Shown: positions 1 to 18,509, counted from the first letter of the stretch. The stretch is DNA of 64,000 nucleotides from Taiwanofungus camphoratus (GCA_003999685.1 CP021220.1:1426001-1490000); one strand, 5' to 3'. Numbers and translations are program-made. The notes: generated by a model from the sequence alone, not told the origin.

Positions 1-306
1 GACGAGGATGTAGTAGCTAGAGTGCGAACATGAGAGTGTCGCGCGACACGGGCGGAGCGCAACAGCGGATTCGCAGCACAGGAAGGCCGAACCATGGACA
101 AGACCTGGAGACAGCAGCCGAAGCAAGCTATGGAAAGACAGGACCAGATTATAGGCAAGCGGCGCCCAGGATGTAACGATCTTTAATATCCCCACTCCGT
201 TCCGCTTACGTGCCCAAATAAGGAAACAGTCGGCATCATGTCGGCGTTCCGCTGTGGTCTCACTAGCATTAGCGACAGACGCTTTCGCTGACTGTTGTGT
301 GCTGCG

Positions 307-717
307 ATGAATGCCCTCTCGCGCCGCGAGGAGGATACGCTCGTGAAAACGGCCAAAGCCAAAGCGCTAAAGGAATGTGACCCCATTGTGAAAGGTATGG
401 CGATTCATCATGTGGATGACATGCTTATTTAAAGTCGCCGTGTGTGCTAGAATTTGCAGACTGTGCTACAGGGCGTGTATTCTCTGTAGCTTGGAAGTGC
501 AGGGACAAGTACAAGGCAGTGCAAGACTGCATGGTCCAGTAGTGAGTGGCCCCTTTTGATCATGATGTCTCCTTCGTTTGTTTTTGATCTCTTTCGAGGA
601 TCTAACTCGCATGTCCAACGTGACTACAGTACAGGACCTGAGCCTATGGCTGCAATGCGGGCAGAGTACCTCCGCTTGCGAGATGCCCAACAAGCAGGTG
701 GAACAATACTTTCATGA
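307..717 (+). CDS. CMC1: Cmc1-type twin CX9C mitochondrial protein, three exons
   Basis: Small intermembrane-space protein of the Cmc1 family, which in yeast helps cytochrome c oxidase assembly and copper handling. Exons 307-394, 451-541 and 630-717 join in phase across GT-AG introns and give 88 residues ending at TGA 715-717. The product starts MNALSRREEDTL and shows two CX9C pairs: C-DPIVKEFAD-C and C-RDKYKAVQD-C, the helical hairpin that Mia40 oxidises. The chosen ATG follows an in-frame stop at 289-291. A short upstream exon cannot be excluded, because relatives often begin with a few more residues. It is convergent with PEX11. Each exon is too short to look like a gene by itself, so simple ORF scans miss it. 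Family assignment rests on the cysteine spacing and the flanking residues; Cmc1 rather than Cmc2 is my best reading. Confidence 0.8.
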
Positions 718-1050
718 CAGCAGGACCATATCACATGAAGTCACATTTCCTGTCTCCTTGCCACAAACAAAGTGTCAGATACTCAACCAATCTTTTCCAA
801 GTATCTTGTCCCAGTTGAGTACAGGATGGATCACAGCGAAGGTGATATCCGCGCTCATCCGAGATTTTGCCACTCGAGCAAGTGATGACATTATAATACA
901 GGACTGCATGTACCACAGATCCACGTTTACTGGGCGCAATAAAAACATTTGGTATTCGGATCGGTATAGATAGATGCGAGCTTTCTTCCCGACTATTTTC
1001 TGCTTGCGGCAATCCATTGCGTGCGGAATGCCATAAATGACGTGATTAGA
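718..1050. other. Convergent intergenic gap between CMC1 and PEX11
   Basis: Presumed 3' UTRs of the two convergent genes. Overlapping open frames exist here on both strands, but none shows a recognisable domain or a credible splice chain. Confidence 0.5.
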
Positions 1051-2077
1051 CTAACAGGTGAAGGTCAGTACTTCGAGTCTTAGATAATTTTGGACAGTCA
1101 AAACCGACCCGAATATGCCAAGAATGCCATCATTGAAGTTGACCAGGCCGATGTTACTAGCAGGGATCCAGATGTCGAGCAGGTCAATGATGAATTGGTA
1201 GCGGGTTGCTTCTCGTGCGCTGAGAAACACGTCAGCAGAATGAGACACGTTGCCACATAGACACTGACGCTTGCAAAGAGCTAAGTCTGAGGTCACGATC
1301 TGTCTCATCCCCCTTCTCCACTATTCGTGCACTACTCAGCTTCTTGACTTCATTCGCTAATCTCCCGGCCTGAAAAGCATGGGGTGAGATGGAGTCACAT
1401 TCGAAGGGAGCAAGTAGGCAATGGCCACCTTGAGAAGACCGTGCGTGATGCTGAAGAGAATGCCTGCAAACCAGAAACGACTGGCCATCTTGTTGACCTT
1501 CTCCGCCGTAGAAGGCTTGAAGTTGAAGAATTTGACAGCATTAACCTGCCAAATGTCGAAAAGGATCATAACCATCGACATAACTTCTGAGAAAGCGGAT
1601 CAACGTACCCAGACAAGGGCATCGTATGTGAGGTAGCCGAAGTAACTTAGTTGTCGGCCGATGGCTGTAAGCTGCTCGCTCGCGTCTCCAGATATCTGGG
1701 CAGCACGCAAAGCAGCCTGCAGGTGCTCCAACGGTTTCCCCAGTCGCATGACTGGTATTTATCCAGCCTCCACGTCAGGGATACCATGGCTGGTTGTTCA
1801 GACGTACTCACGTTTCCTGGCGAGCGCGAGGTGGGACTTTAAAGCGTTCCATCTCGAGGCTTCAACCTTGTATCCGCGAGAGAGTAGCAGCCATGCTAGA
1901 AAGCGCGCAAAATACTGGACAGCACGATATGCCTACATACGCATGGAAGTCAGATAACGAGGGTGACCTGAGAACCGGGAGAGCAGTTACCTTATCCCTC
2001 CCTAGCGTCGTCCCTAAGACCTTGAGCGACCGTGAGACAGTCGGGTGTAGAACCAGTTGAGACGCAACGCTAGCCAT
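1051..2077 (-). CDS. PEX11: Peroxisomal membrane elongation protein Pex11
   Basis: Pex11 is a peroxisomal membrane protein that elongates and divides peroxisomes. The ATG at 2077 opens MASVASQLVLHPTVSRSL. Exon 1 (2077-1991) joins exon 2 (1932-1812), which encodes the typical amphipathic stretch AYRAVQYFARFLAWLLLSR. A third exon starting near 1757 encodes LGKPLEHLQAALRAAQIS and ends in TYDALVW. Later exons carry FFNFKPSTAEKVNKMASRFW with a hydrophobic helix, then a C-terminal segment with DLLDIWIPASNIGLVNFNDG and GILGIFGSVLT, the usual closing membrane helix. Length is about 250 residues, normal for the family. The last few codons before TAG at 1051 may instead be spliced. Divergent from FUM1, with 478 bases between start codons. 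Confidence 0.85.
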
Positions 2078-2555
2078 ATCGCTCGAGAATGAAGAGGGTG
2101 ACTTTGCCGGGCACACGTCAAGGACAGAAATCAGGGATGTGCCCCGCACTGAACCTGTGGATCTGGGGAGACTGGGGAGAGCCGTCTATCACGTGAAAAT
2201 TCCCTCTCGTGATCGTATGTCGCTTGACGCCCACCGTATTGCGCGCGTCCCTGGGCCCTGGCAGGCGCGGGGAAACTAATTGATGAGTACAACATAATTC
2301 TTTTGCACAACATATTACAATAGGTAATGAATGCCCCCCGACATTCTACACAACGTCAAGATCAACTTGACTCCATGTCGGCGTACAACGACCAGTGGAA
2401 ACGATGAGCGTCCGGCCGACGGAGTAAGTCGGGCCAATGTCGTCGGAGACTACCGCGACCATTCGCGCACGCTCGTCGCAGACGTATCTGCTGTCAACTT
2501 GCCTCATTTGTATCACTATCTGTGAAGACGCGGTGTTTGTCCGTAACTTGCAGCT
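2078..2555. promoter_or_regulatory. Divergent promoter region of PEX11 and FUM1
   Basis: Gap between the two divergent start codons, so it must hold both promoters. I see no clear TATA box or known operator and no convincing gene. Confidence 0.5.
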
Positions 2556-4724
2556 ATGCCTGGTGTCCGGCTTGCTCGTACGAGATTCGTGAGTTGCGCA
2601 TCCAAAAAGATGATGAGATCGATTGCTCATGTGATTGACGATATCTACCCCTTTGGGCTCTCCCAGCCGTGTGCCCAGCGGGTACCTGCGCCCCGGTACT
2701 TCTCTTCCTCTTCCATCATCATGGTAAGTCAGTTCAAAGTGTATGCTGCTATAGGATCGTAGCGAAAGTCGGTGAATCCCCAGAATCAGAAGCACCGCGT
2801 GGAACGGGACACGTTCGGTGAGCTCCAGGTACCTGCAGATCGGTACTGGGGAGCACAGACACAGCGGTACGTCTCCCGCATATGAATTCCAACTCTATCA
2901 TGCATCTTTTTCTAGTTCTCTGCAGAACTTCGACATTGGTGGCCCTACCGAGCGTCTGCCGCCCCCTCTCATCAAGGCCTTTGGTGTCCTTAAGAAGGCC
3001 TCCGCGATTGTTAATACGAGTTATGGTTTAGACCCCAAGATCGGAGATGCCATCCAAAACGCTGCAGACGATGTAATACTTTCGTTAGATTCAACAAACG
3101 CATTGCGTTTATTCTTGTGTGATGCAGGTCATCGAGGGCAAACTCATGGACCACTTCCCTTTAGTCGTATTCCAGACTGGAAGTGGCACGCAGAGCAACA
3201 TGAACGTTAATGAGGTATGATTCTAGTCACACTCCATTAACAAGCACTTACTGTCTTTTCACAGGTTATCTCAAACCGTGCAATTGAGATGCTCGGTGGC
3301 CAATTAGGATCGAAGAAGCCAGTTCATCCTAACGATCATGTTAACATGAGTCAGAGTAGTAACGATACGTACGTGTTCATTACTGTAGTGTGTCAATGAC
3401 CTCGACGTGTTTGGCCATCTATTTAGATTCCCAACAGCGATGCATATTGCTGCTGTGACGGAGATCAATCACTCTCTTCTTCCTTCCCTCACGGCTCTGA
3501 GGGATGCCCTTGACGAGAAAGCCAAGGCTTTCCAGAACATAATCAAGATTGGTCGCACGCACTTGCAGGTCAGAGATTTCGTGGTATTTTGGTTGTAGTC
3601 ATAGTCATTGATGAATTTTATAGGATGCTACCCCTCTGACTTTAGGGCAAGAGTTCAGTGGCTATGTTCAGCAGGTGACCAACGGCATCGAGCGTGTCAA
3701 AGCTGTTATCCCGCGGTTAAGTTTCCTTGCTCAAGGAGGAACTGCGGTAGGAACTGTAAGTCGTTGAATCATCGCATTGACATCAGTGGTCTGAAAACGA
3801 TAGAACAGGGTTTGAACACGAAGAAGGGCTTTGATGTGAAGGTAGCAGCGGAGATCTCCAAAATCACTGGCCTTGAGTTCAAGACGGCGCCGAACAAGGT
3901 ATATAAGCGCTAACTAGTTGGAGACGATCTCGCTGACTTCAACAGTTCGAAGCACTGGCAACACATGACGCACTTGTGGAGGCACACGGCGCCTTGAACG
4001 TGGTTGCATGTTCGCTAATGAAAATCGCGAATGACATTCGCTACCTCGGCTCTGGTCCTCGCTGTGGATTCGGTGAACTCAGCTTACCCGAAAACGAGCC
4101 TGGGAGTAGCATCATGCCTGGGAAGGTCAACCCTACGCAGTGCGAGGCATTGACCATGGTTGCCGCTCAGGTGATTGGAAACCAGACCGCGGTCAGCGTG
4201 GCGGGCGCTAGCGGACAGTTTGAGGTATATGTTTGGAAGCACGGGCGCCTTGCGCAGATATGCTGACCAAGTTGAAATCGCAGTTGAATGTCTTCAAGCC
4301 TGTTATCATCAAGAACGTGTTGCAAAGCATTCGTCTCTTGGCTGATGGTGTGTCATCTGTCGGTGGTCACATGGTCTTTCGTGTCTGATGCACCACATTT
4401 TAGGCTCACGGTCTTTCACCAAGAATTGTGTTATCGGAATTCAAGCAAACGAGAAGCGAATTAACACGCTCCTTAACGAATCGCTCATGTTGGCCACCAT
4501 TCTCAATAGTCACCTAGGCTACGACAGTAAGTAGTGTTTGGACCCACATTGGTCCATAAACGCTAAATTTGTGCCTCGGTGTAGATGTTGCCAAGTGTGC
4601 AAAGAAAGCACACAAGGAGGGGACCACGTTAAAAGAGGCGACAGTTGCTTTGGGCTTCTTGACCCCGGAGGAATTCGACCAGAAAGTCAGGCCGGAGCTC
4701 ATGCTGGGTCCTGACGACCCGTAA
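2556..4724 (+). CDS. FUM1: Fumarate hydratase, class II
   Basis: Catalyses reversible hydration of fumarate to L-malate in the TCA cycle, and a cytosolic pool acts in DNA-damage response in fungi. The product opens with about 55 residues rich in Arg and Ser ([14 protein letters not shown]...), a likely mitochondrial presequence, then the mature enzyme starts near [20 protein letters not shown]. Conserved blocks in order are [32 protein letters not shown] with the active-site His, and the superfamily signature [15 protein letters not shown] with the mobile-loop serine. The gene has about ten exons; TAA is at 4722-4724. All catalytic blocks are present, so it looks functional. A second in-frame Met near the end of the presequence could give a cytosolic form, which is inference. 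Confidence 0.95.
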
Positions 4725-5450
4725 GAGGATCACTTTGTCTGGGACATGTGGCTGATGTAGTATAGTTTCTTCTGTCAATGGATGCTTGCACGTTGACTTA
4801 GACTACTTCGCACGGAGCATGGCATTGCAGTCAGTGGCTGAGAAATCCTCTGGTAAATGATGTGGCGTAAAGATCGCGCCGCCATTCACTGCCTCACCCG
4901 TGGCTACCGAGAACCTCCCTTGCCACCGGTTCGAATTTAAGTACGACGCAGCTCTGCGCACATATGGATATTATTCAGATAAGCACCAAAACATATTTTT
5001 GAGGGGGAGGCTGGACTTTCCAACATTGGAAGTGGTCACATTTGTGACAGTTGAGATGGAAGCTTGGATGAGCATCGTGATGACCAAAAGAGGCAGTTGA
5101 CATATTTGTAGCAACACCAAATCCAATGAAACCTGGCAAGCTGGGCAATTTACGGCTAAGCCGTACGTATTCTGGCCCGGCCCTACATCAGCTCACTGTC
5201 CTTCTTTCTTTCGCCACCGTCGTCGACGCCTACCATCTTTCTCCGCCATCTGTCGCCCGAAAATCACTCATCTGCGCCTATAAGCCTTCGCATGCGCTGA
5301 CGACAACTTTCTTGGAAAGAAACATCGCCGCAGTGTAGACATATCGTCGTCCCACGAGCGCCCGGCCCTGTCTGAAAAAGACAGTGTAAAGAGGGCTCCG
5401 TGCAGTTTCACTCTACTTTGGTGCCCCTGTATTATTCACCGCATTCCGCC
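4725..5450. promoter_or_regulatory. Gap between FUM1 and INO80
   Basis: Holds the FUM1 3' UTR and the INO80 promoter. The part from about 5180 is pyrimidine-rich (CTTTCTTTCGCC and similar), as is common just upstream of basidiomycete transcription starts. No gene recognised. Confidence 0.45.
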
Positions 5451-11183
<5,733 letters not shown>

Positions 11184-11841
11184 TCTTTCTTAGCCAAATT
11201 TTCCGTCGTATGTTATTGGTGCTCATCACTGTTCTCGTTATTGCTCACTGTTATATATCGTATAGACTGATGATTGACACTCTTTTGTACCAGCGCATTG
11301 ATTTGTATGTCTTGCACCGCAATGTCTTAGCTTTATGATACCTTTGAGTTCCTGTATGATCATTATGATGTATTCCACGCTACTTTACACTACGGAGAAC
11401 GCCTTGATTTGCATTACGGATCTTGAATTAAGCAGATGTGTATTCAGGCTAGTGCCGCCAGTGACCATTATAGTACGTTGGGGGAAGCGCATGCCTCCGA
11501 TGAGTACATGCAAATGCGAGCAATCCCAACCCGGGCCAGATCAGCAGTAATACTGCAGAAACGGCAAAGTCCGGTCGCTGCGTCGGAATATTACCGGTTT
11601 CATGAAAAGACTGACTCGTAGTCGACCAATCTAGACAGCCTTTGCCAATGCAGACTGGACGGATTCAACGGCAGACATTTTCGAGCTACATATGTGCAGT
11701 GATCTTCGGCGACCCATGCGCCTCGCAGATATAATCAATCCCCTTAGATATTGTACCCTTGGCTGGATACAAACCTCTGAAAGCCTTCTCTCCATTCCTG
11801 AGCACTGAAGACAGCCCTCCGTGGATCTCTGTCCATCGGAG
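11184..11841. other. Gap between INO80 and the DExH helicase gene
   Basis: Tandem gene spacing with the INO80 3' UTR and the helicase promoter. I read both strands and found no splice-consistent coding chain. Confidence 0.45.
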
Positions 11842-14800
11842 ATGGCTAAGAAGAAGAGGACTCAGCTCAAGCCTGTGGCTCGGGGCTTTGCTACGACATC
11901 TGTCCCGAAGAAAGTGGTGCAAGCTGTAGAGGCGGAAGCCAGTACTTCTGATACTAGTCAGCCAGAAGTGCTCGAAGACGTGGTGGCTTCTACTTCCGGC
12001 GACACACTACAAAGCCAGACCGAGGAGTACGACCCTGATAAACATGAAGAGATGTCGCTGCAGCTTTTAGTGGACAAGTTTCAAGACAAGATAGAGAAAG
12101 AGGTTGTGAGGACCATTAAGGTGTGTCTTATCCAGATCATGCTCGCGGGGCCAGGATATCGCTAAGCGTTCCTTAAGACTATTGAGCAAGAGCGACGTTT
12201 CTCGGATTCCTTGTCACGTCTGGATGTGGATACCACTTTCATAGAAGAAATCCTTGCCTCGGCCGCGCAGGCGGAGTCCACAGAAGGTGGGCTTATTCTT
12301 TTCAGGCGTTGATCCACTCAGACCACTTATTGCGTGTTCTTTAGCGAAACGAGCGATTGACGAAGTGGAAGAAAAGGCCATTGTCCGCCTGGCGATTACT
12401 TACGGAGTGCTTCGACGCCTTGGATTTTCTGAAGATAGAGTAGAAGAATGCTTGAAGTCTATCAGTGGTGTTGACTTAGATGAAGCTTCTGAATGGGTAT
12501 GTTTACCATTACTTCATCGCCAGTACTATATTTATGCTCCCTTGCTGCCGAAGCTTTATCTTCATTGCACCGAAGACGAGCTCGGAATTTCATCAGGTTT
12601 GATATTAGCCAGACGTGCTATGAAAACTCACTAAGGAATTGTATCGTCATCAGGTGACTCCCTAGAGCAGAGGATACCCAGAGGAACCGTTACCCCTCCC
12701 GCTTCTGGCTCCTCTCAGGGTATTGAGGGACTCGTTAAGTCTGGACGATCCCCCAAACCCGCTCCTTCACCTTCCAGAAACCCAACATCTAGGCGTCTAG
12801 ATGCCAACGCCCCAGCGTTTGTGCCCTCTGCAATGACATTCACTTCCGCATATCATGACAACGATATTCGACAAGAACGTGCCATTCCTGATAATACTAC
12901 ATCGTTCCTTCTTAGTGACCAGCAGAGTACAGCAACGTCCAGTTCTGAGCGCCAGTCGCCTCTCGATGACCCAAATGCTGAATTTGTACGGTTAAAGATG
13001 CAGATCAGCGACCTTATCGGTCATAGAAGGCGACTAGGTGAACTCCGAGATGCAGCCTTTCTGAAAAGCCTTCAAAAGCGGCTCGAAGAAGTTAGGAAAG
13101 ATTATTTCTTTGATGAGCAGGAGGCTGAAGCTCGGTTCAATGTGGAACGCGAGAAAGCCGATGCTTTCACGCTTCAGTCAAGGTTGCGCAGTATCGTTTC
13201 ACCTTCTGATAACCGGCCCACACCTTCAGAATCTCGACATCCCCAAACACCCCCTGCTACTGAAGCTGCAGTGGTCTCAGATATTTTCGATCAGGGTGAC
13301 GATGAATCATTTGGAGGTATGTTTGAGCTTCTGGAGATGCCCACTACCGAAACGACCGACACTGGCAAAGTCGTCAACATTCGTGACATGGCCCTACCTA
13401 AACATTGGTCTGGTCGAACACCGAAAGCTTTGTTATCCGAAATTGTGCACAAGGAGGACCGGTACGCTGCTATAAGCTATAGGTGTATCTCTGGGTCTAG
13501 CCGCGCTAAGAGGGCCGCGGTACAGATCTGCTGGGCTGGTGGAAAGACTGCCGAGTGGGTCATGGATGACGTTGCTTGTCACGATCTGTTACAGGCCGAA
13601 CAATACGTTTCCACCCTTGCTCTGCACGCCTTAAACTTTCCTTCTTCGCAGGGCTTCGCTGCTGGAGGAGCCATTGCTGGTGGTAGTCAGACCTCGTTCA
13701 GGCTTTTGCCTGCCATTTACCGCGATGTGTGGGATGAACTTGAGATGCAGAGGCGCCAGAAGGACGACTCTATCAATCGGGGCGTGTGGGCCAAGTTGAG
13801 ATCAGTCTTGGAACCTAAATTAGGCCTCGAAGGAAAGGTAAACATACCTTGAAATTTAATCTGAATTTGAAGCATCTAAATTCAAGCATCTCATTTATAG
13901 TCAAACAATAAGAACCCAAGGTTGATTCCGGAACTCAAGGATTCCGCAATTGCTCGAAACATGAATCAAGGTACTGGCCTCACCCCAGAACAAATCATAG
14001 CTGGGTTTAGATCACGACAAGCTAGTCCTTCATACCAAGACATGCTTGTATGTCTAACCATGCCCATGAAGCTCAAAATTTGATCAATTGTTGCTCTCAG
14101 CGTCAACGAGACCAGCTGCCGATCGCTCGTTATCGCGGTGAAATAATTACTATACTAGAATCATCCCAGATATTAGTCCTCAGTGGCGAAACAGGGTGGT
14201 AGGTCAAACACTAGCACTTACGCACTTTCTTGATTGTCTATTTGTTTTTTGCTACTAGTGGCAAATCAACACAAGTCCCCGCTTTCATTCTGGAAGATCA
14301 ACTCACGAAAGGCAGACATTGCAAGATCTTCTGTACAGAACCGCGTCGCATTTCTGCAATCTCCCTTGCACAACGTGTATCACGAGAACTGGGCGAGCCT
14401 CCTGGTGCTGTCGGAACTCCTTCTTCCATGGTCGGATATTCAATTCGATTGGAGAGCAACGTCTCGAGCCGAACCTGTTTGGCATTTGTTACAAATGGTA
14501 TCGCGTTGCGCATGTTGGAAGGAGGAACTGGTCAAGGTGGTCAGGGGACAGCCTTCGATGAGATCACGGTCAGAATACAATTGATTTTTGCTTGCGAATC
14601 TGCTCACATCACCTACAGCATATCATTATTGATGAGGTTTGTGTTTTAACCTCACATTCATAATGTGATGTCTGAATATCTTTCAGGTCCATGAACGTAC
14701 AATTGAGTCAGACTTTCTCCTAATTGTGCTCAAGTCTCTCCTCCAAGAGCGTCCGTCTCTCAAGTGAGTTGACTTGAAGCCGCCTTTTACACATCATGTT

Positions 14801-17425
14801 GACGCGATATACAGAATCGTGCTCATGTCAGCGACGGTGGAAGCCGAGAAAATATCGAACTACTTCGGAGGTACTTCTATTCTTTATGTACCAGGTCGGA
14901 CGTTTCCGGTCGATGTCCGTTACTTGGAAGATGCTATCGAGTTCACGGGTTGGACGATTGCGGAAAATTCCCCTTATGCTAGACGCGGTAAGTAAGATAT
15001 CTCTGTGCGATCATGGTGTGTAACGATATTATTTCCTCTAGGGAAGGACAAATTTTATCGGGGAAAATCAAGGGTTGAATGGTCCGAAGATACAGCCGCA
15101 GGAGATGACGATGACGAGGAGATACCTCCTGAAAATGTCAAGCTGGAGAAGCGTTACTCTCCAAGTACTGTATCCACCATCAATCTATTGGACGAGCGCG
15201 TCGTTCCGTACGATCTGATCATCCGTCTACTGGAGCGCATCTGTTTCGAGGACCCAAGCTACATTTCTTTCTCATCTGCTATTTTAGTGTTCTTGCCTGG
15301 AATGGGTGAAATCCGTAAACTCAACGATCTGCTGATGGATCATCCTTCTTTCGGATCGGAGGATCACTTCAAAATTTACCCATTGCATTCGACGATATCC
15401 AGTGAGAATCAGGGTGCCGTGTTCGACATCCCTCCCCAAGGTATTAGGAAAATCGTCATAGGTTCGTCAACCCGGTTCAAAGCTAGGCTGTGCTTCACAT
15501 GTGTCTACAGCTACCAATATTGCTGAGACGGGCATCACTATTCCTGATATCACTTGTGTCATCGATTCTGGCAAGCAGCGGGAGATGAGGTTGGTCTCTG
15601 TTTCCTTGTCGAGAGCATACTTTATAAGTTGTTTTGCGTGACCTCAGGTTCGATGAGAAGCGGCAAATCAGCCGCCTTGTTGAAACATTTGTGGCGAAGA
15701 GTAACGCTGCCCAAAGGCGAGGTCGGGCGGGCCGAGTGCAGTCGGGGCTCTGCTTCCATTTGTTCACAAGAGTCCGGCATGATACTAAGGTACAAATAAG
15801 CCTTCGAATGGCACTTTCTGCTCGCCGCTCATAGATAATGGCAGATGGCACCACATCCGGACCCAGAGATGATGCGGCTCAGCTTGAGTGATCTGGCCTT
15901 GCGAATTAAGATCATGAAGGTCAAACTAGGATCATCAATAGAGGACGTACTATCTCGAGCTTTGGATCCGCCATTATCCATGAATATTCAGAGAGCGGTG
16001 TCTGCACTTGTTGAGGTATGAAATGAGTGCATATTCACGCGTGTGCTACGCTGAATTAGAATTTAAAATGTCACAGGTCCGTGCTCTGACACCTTCCGAG
16101 GAGATCACGCCGATGGGACGCTTGTTGAGCAAGCTACCTACTGATGTTCATCTCGGAAAATTCATACTGGTTGCAACCTTATTCCGTTGCTTGGACCCCG
16201 CCCTCACTATTGCTGCTACTCTCAATTCTAAGTCTCCCTTCATCTCTCCTCTGGGTTTCGAGCGTGAGGCCGATCTAGCCAAACTGTCCTTCCGAGTTGG
16301 TGCGTTGGTGATTCAAAGAATTTCTTTTCTTCATATTACTGACTGTCATTCAGAGAATTCAGACTTTTTGACCATCCATAATGCTTTCAGTAGTTGGCGT
16401 CGCGCATGTGCCAACGGAGTAGCACGCAAATTCTGCAAAGATAGTTATTTAAGCTTCCAGGTCAGTGCGCTACGAACACGCCAGGCAATAAAATATCTAA
16501 ATCTTTGGCAGAATTTGCAACAAATTGAGGAATTGCGACAACAGTTTCTTGGGCAAGTGGTCTGATTGGGAGGCAGCAGTGTATTGGCGACTTATATGAT
16601 TGAATAGGTACCTAGCGGACTCGTCATTCATACAGGTCGACAAGGCTTTTGTGAGGGAACTGAGCAGGTGCGTGCTATAGTGGTGGTTTGATCTTCGGAT
16701 CTCAATTCGAGGCAATTCCTCAGGGCACGTTATAGCCGCGGCAGAACACGATTTGTACCTGTTCCCCCGGAGCTGGATTCCAACTCCGGAAACGCCGCTA
16801 TCGTTAATTCCGCTCTCGGCGCTGGTCTGTATCCTAAGATTTTGGCAATCGATCCCTCGCTTGGTGACATGCGGACGATTACCAACAACCAACCGGCCTT
16901 CTTCCATCCCTCCTCGATCAATTTCGGCAAAAAACCGAAGGACTTTGGCGTGAATCACCTATGCTTTTTTACTCTGATGTGAGTGCATCTCCTGAGCACT
17001 AGTCGCAAGAGCAGTCGCATTGATCATTGGCGCAGGCATTCGAAGAAGCTATATGCCTGGGAGACGGGTCCGGTAGATGATATATCTTTAGCACTGCTTT
17101 GTGGGGAGCCTGAGTTCAGGGTAGGTGAAGGCCTGACCGATGTCCATGTATTCACTCAGAATGATCTATTTTCTTTTGGCAGCTCTTGTCCAACACTGTG
17201 TTCGTTGATCGCAAAATCAGATTCCGTCTCTCACCGAAGTCGGGCGTGGCGCTCAAGATCCTTCGCAATCAATTAAGCACACTGCTTTCAGTTCAGTTGC
17301 GTGGAGATCCACTGATTCTGTCTCAGCTACAGTGGTATGAGTTGGCTATGATGGTGTTGGGTAAAATCAAGCCGAAGAATCCTGACGAAAACCAGGAGAA
17401 TATTACTGTTGTAGTCAATCGGTGA
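11842..17425 (+). CDS. DExH-box RNA helicase, DHX29/DHX57 (Ucp12) type
   Basis: Large DEAH/RHA helicase. The ATG at 11842 opens [20 protein letters not shown]-like segment sits near 12420-12590 ([20 protein letters not shown]), as in yeast YLR419W and S. pombe Ucp12, followed by a region that may fold as RWD or dsRBD (12990-13850). Core helicase motifs are intact: SGETGCGKST at 14185-14275, [23 protein letters not shown] around 14630-14700, [11 protein letters not shown] at 14823, [19 protein letters not shown] at 15510-15565, and [15 protein letters not shown] at 15714-15755. Winged-helix/ratchet and OB domains follow (15850-17400). Stop is at 17423-17425. Human DHX29 works in 48S translation initiation; the exact role here is inferred from the family. 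About 15 short introns. Confidence 0.9.
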
Positions 17426-17643
17426 AAGGAAACACATTATCTGTACAGAACAATACACTAATGAAACATTTCCTTGAGAGATGTGCAAAAAAAGGAGGTT
17501 AATTCCTGAGCACTCCACCGCACTAATCACCCAAGCGAATATTAATATGTTTGAAAGTACAAAATCGCGTCATAACGGTCAGGCATAGAATTGCATGACT
17601 GCCTACAACATAACATTGATGATTGATGCAATGATGATCGAAT

Positions 17644-18255
17644 CTACTCCTCATCCTCCTCATCAGCGCCGCTTCTGCACAACAGAGGTAAGCAATGTGT
17701 TCGACGCCGTGACTATGGAAGATACATACTGGATGTTGTAGAATCGCAGCTGATAGGAGTCCTTAGAGGAAGCAACGACCCTGTACAACTTTTGGTAAGA
17801 ACAACATGAGAGCAAGACAAATAGTACTGACCGAATCCAGTCGCGGAGGGTGTTCTTCTTGAGGAACTTTTTTGTAAGATACTTAAGATACCGCTTGGAC
17901 AGAGGAATGTTGGAAGTCACAGTAATCTTGGTGTCACCTGATAAACAAGGTGAATGTCAACAACAAAGATTACCATATGGTTCAACACACCATCCCGAAT
18001 AATCTTGACGCTATCACCTAGCTGACCCGTCTTGCCTTCAACCTTGATACGATCGTGCAGGAACTTTTCGAAGGCCGCGCCGTCGAAGACACCATCGCCA
18101 GCGGGGCGGGAATAGTCAATCACGAACTTGTGCTTCGCAGCAGATTTTCCAGAGGCAGCCTTGGGCTATTGCAAGGTAATGAAGCAAGAAGAGAGAAAAC
18201 CCGGTGTAAGCCTACTGAGAAGGGGACTCAGCAAAGCATCCTGGGGACTAACCAT
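17644..18255 (-). CDS. RPL22: 60S ribosomal protein eL22
   Basis: Large-subunit ribosomal protein eL22. The chain reads [20 protein letters not shown], then [69 protein letters not shown], and an acidic end ADEEDEE before TAG at 17646-17644. Each block is typical of the family, at about 120 residues. The first coding exon appears to be only the ATG at 18255-18253, directly followed by GTTAGT; the next exon starts after AATAG with CCCAAGGCT, giving M-PKAASGK. At least four introns interrupt this small gene, as is usual for fungal ribosomal protein genes. It is divergent from CBF5. Confidence 0.92.
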
Positions 18256-18509
18256 GTTTGAGGACAGTGGGGACGAGAGGTCGGGTCTTGAGGTACGATG
18301 AAGTCGCTTGGCCTGGTTTGCCAATGCCAAAGGAAGAGTATAATCACGTGGATTGTACTGTACAGTTCCTCAATCGTTTTCCACGGCCGTTCAGTGATCG
18401 GTCGATGCCGATAATCTCAGATATATTTCTCCCACGCTAATACCTTGAACGAAATCTGAAAGCGAACAGCAGATCGTTTGGACGCGACTGCTGAAAACTT
18501 CTAACGGCC
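18256..18509. promoter_or_regulatory. Short divergent promoter of RPL22 and CBF5
   Basis: Only 254 bases separate the two start codons. The palindrome TCACGTGGA contains CACGTG at 18345-18350, a bHLH (Cbf1-like) site. Both flanking genes serve ribosome production, so co-regulation is plausible but inferred. Confidence 0.55.

Noticed and set aside
1-306. Short frames at the left edge
   Set aside because: They overlap the CMC1 promoter and first exon on the opposite strand and show no domain.
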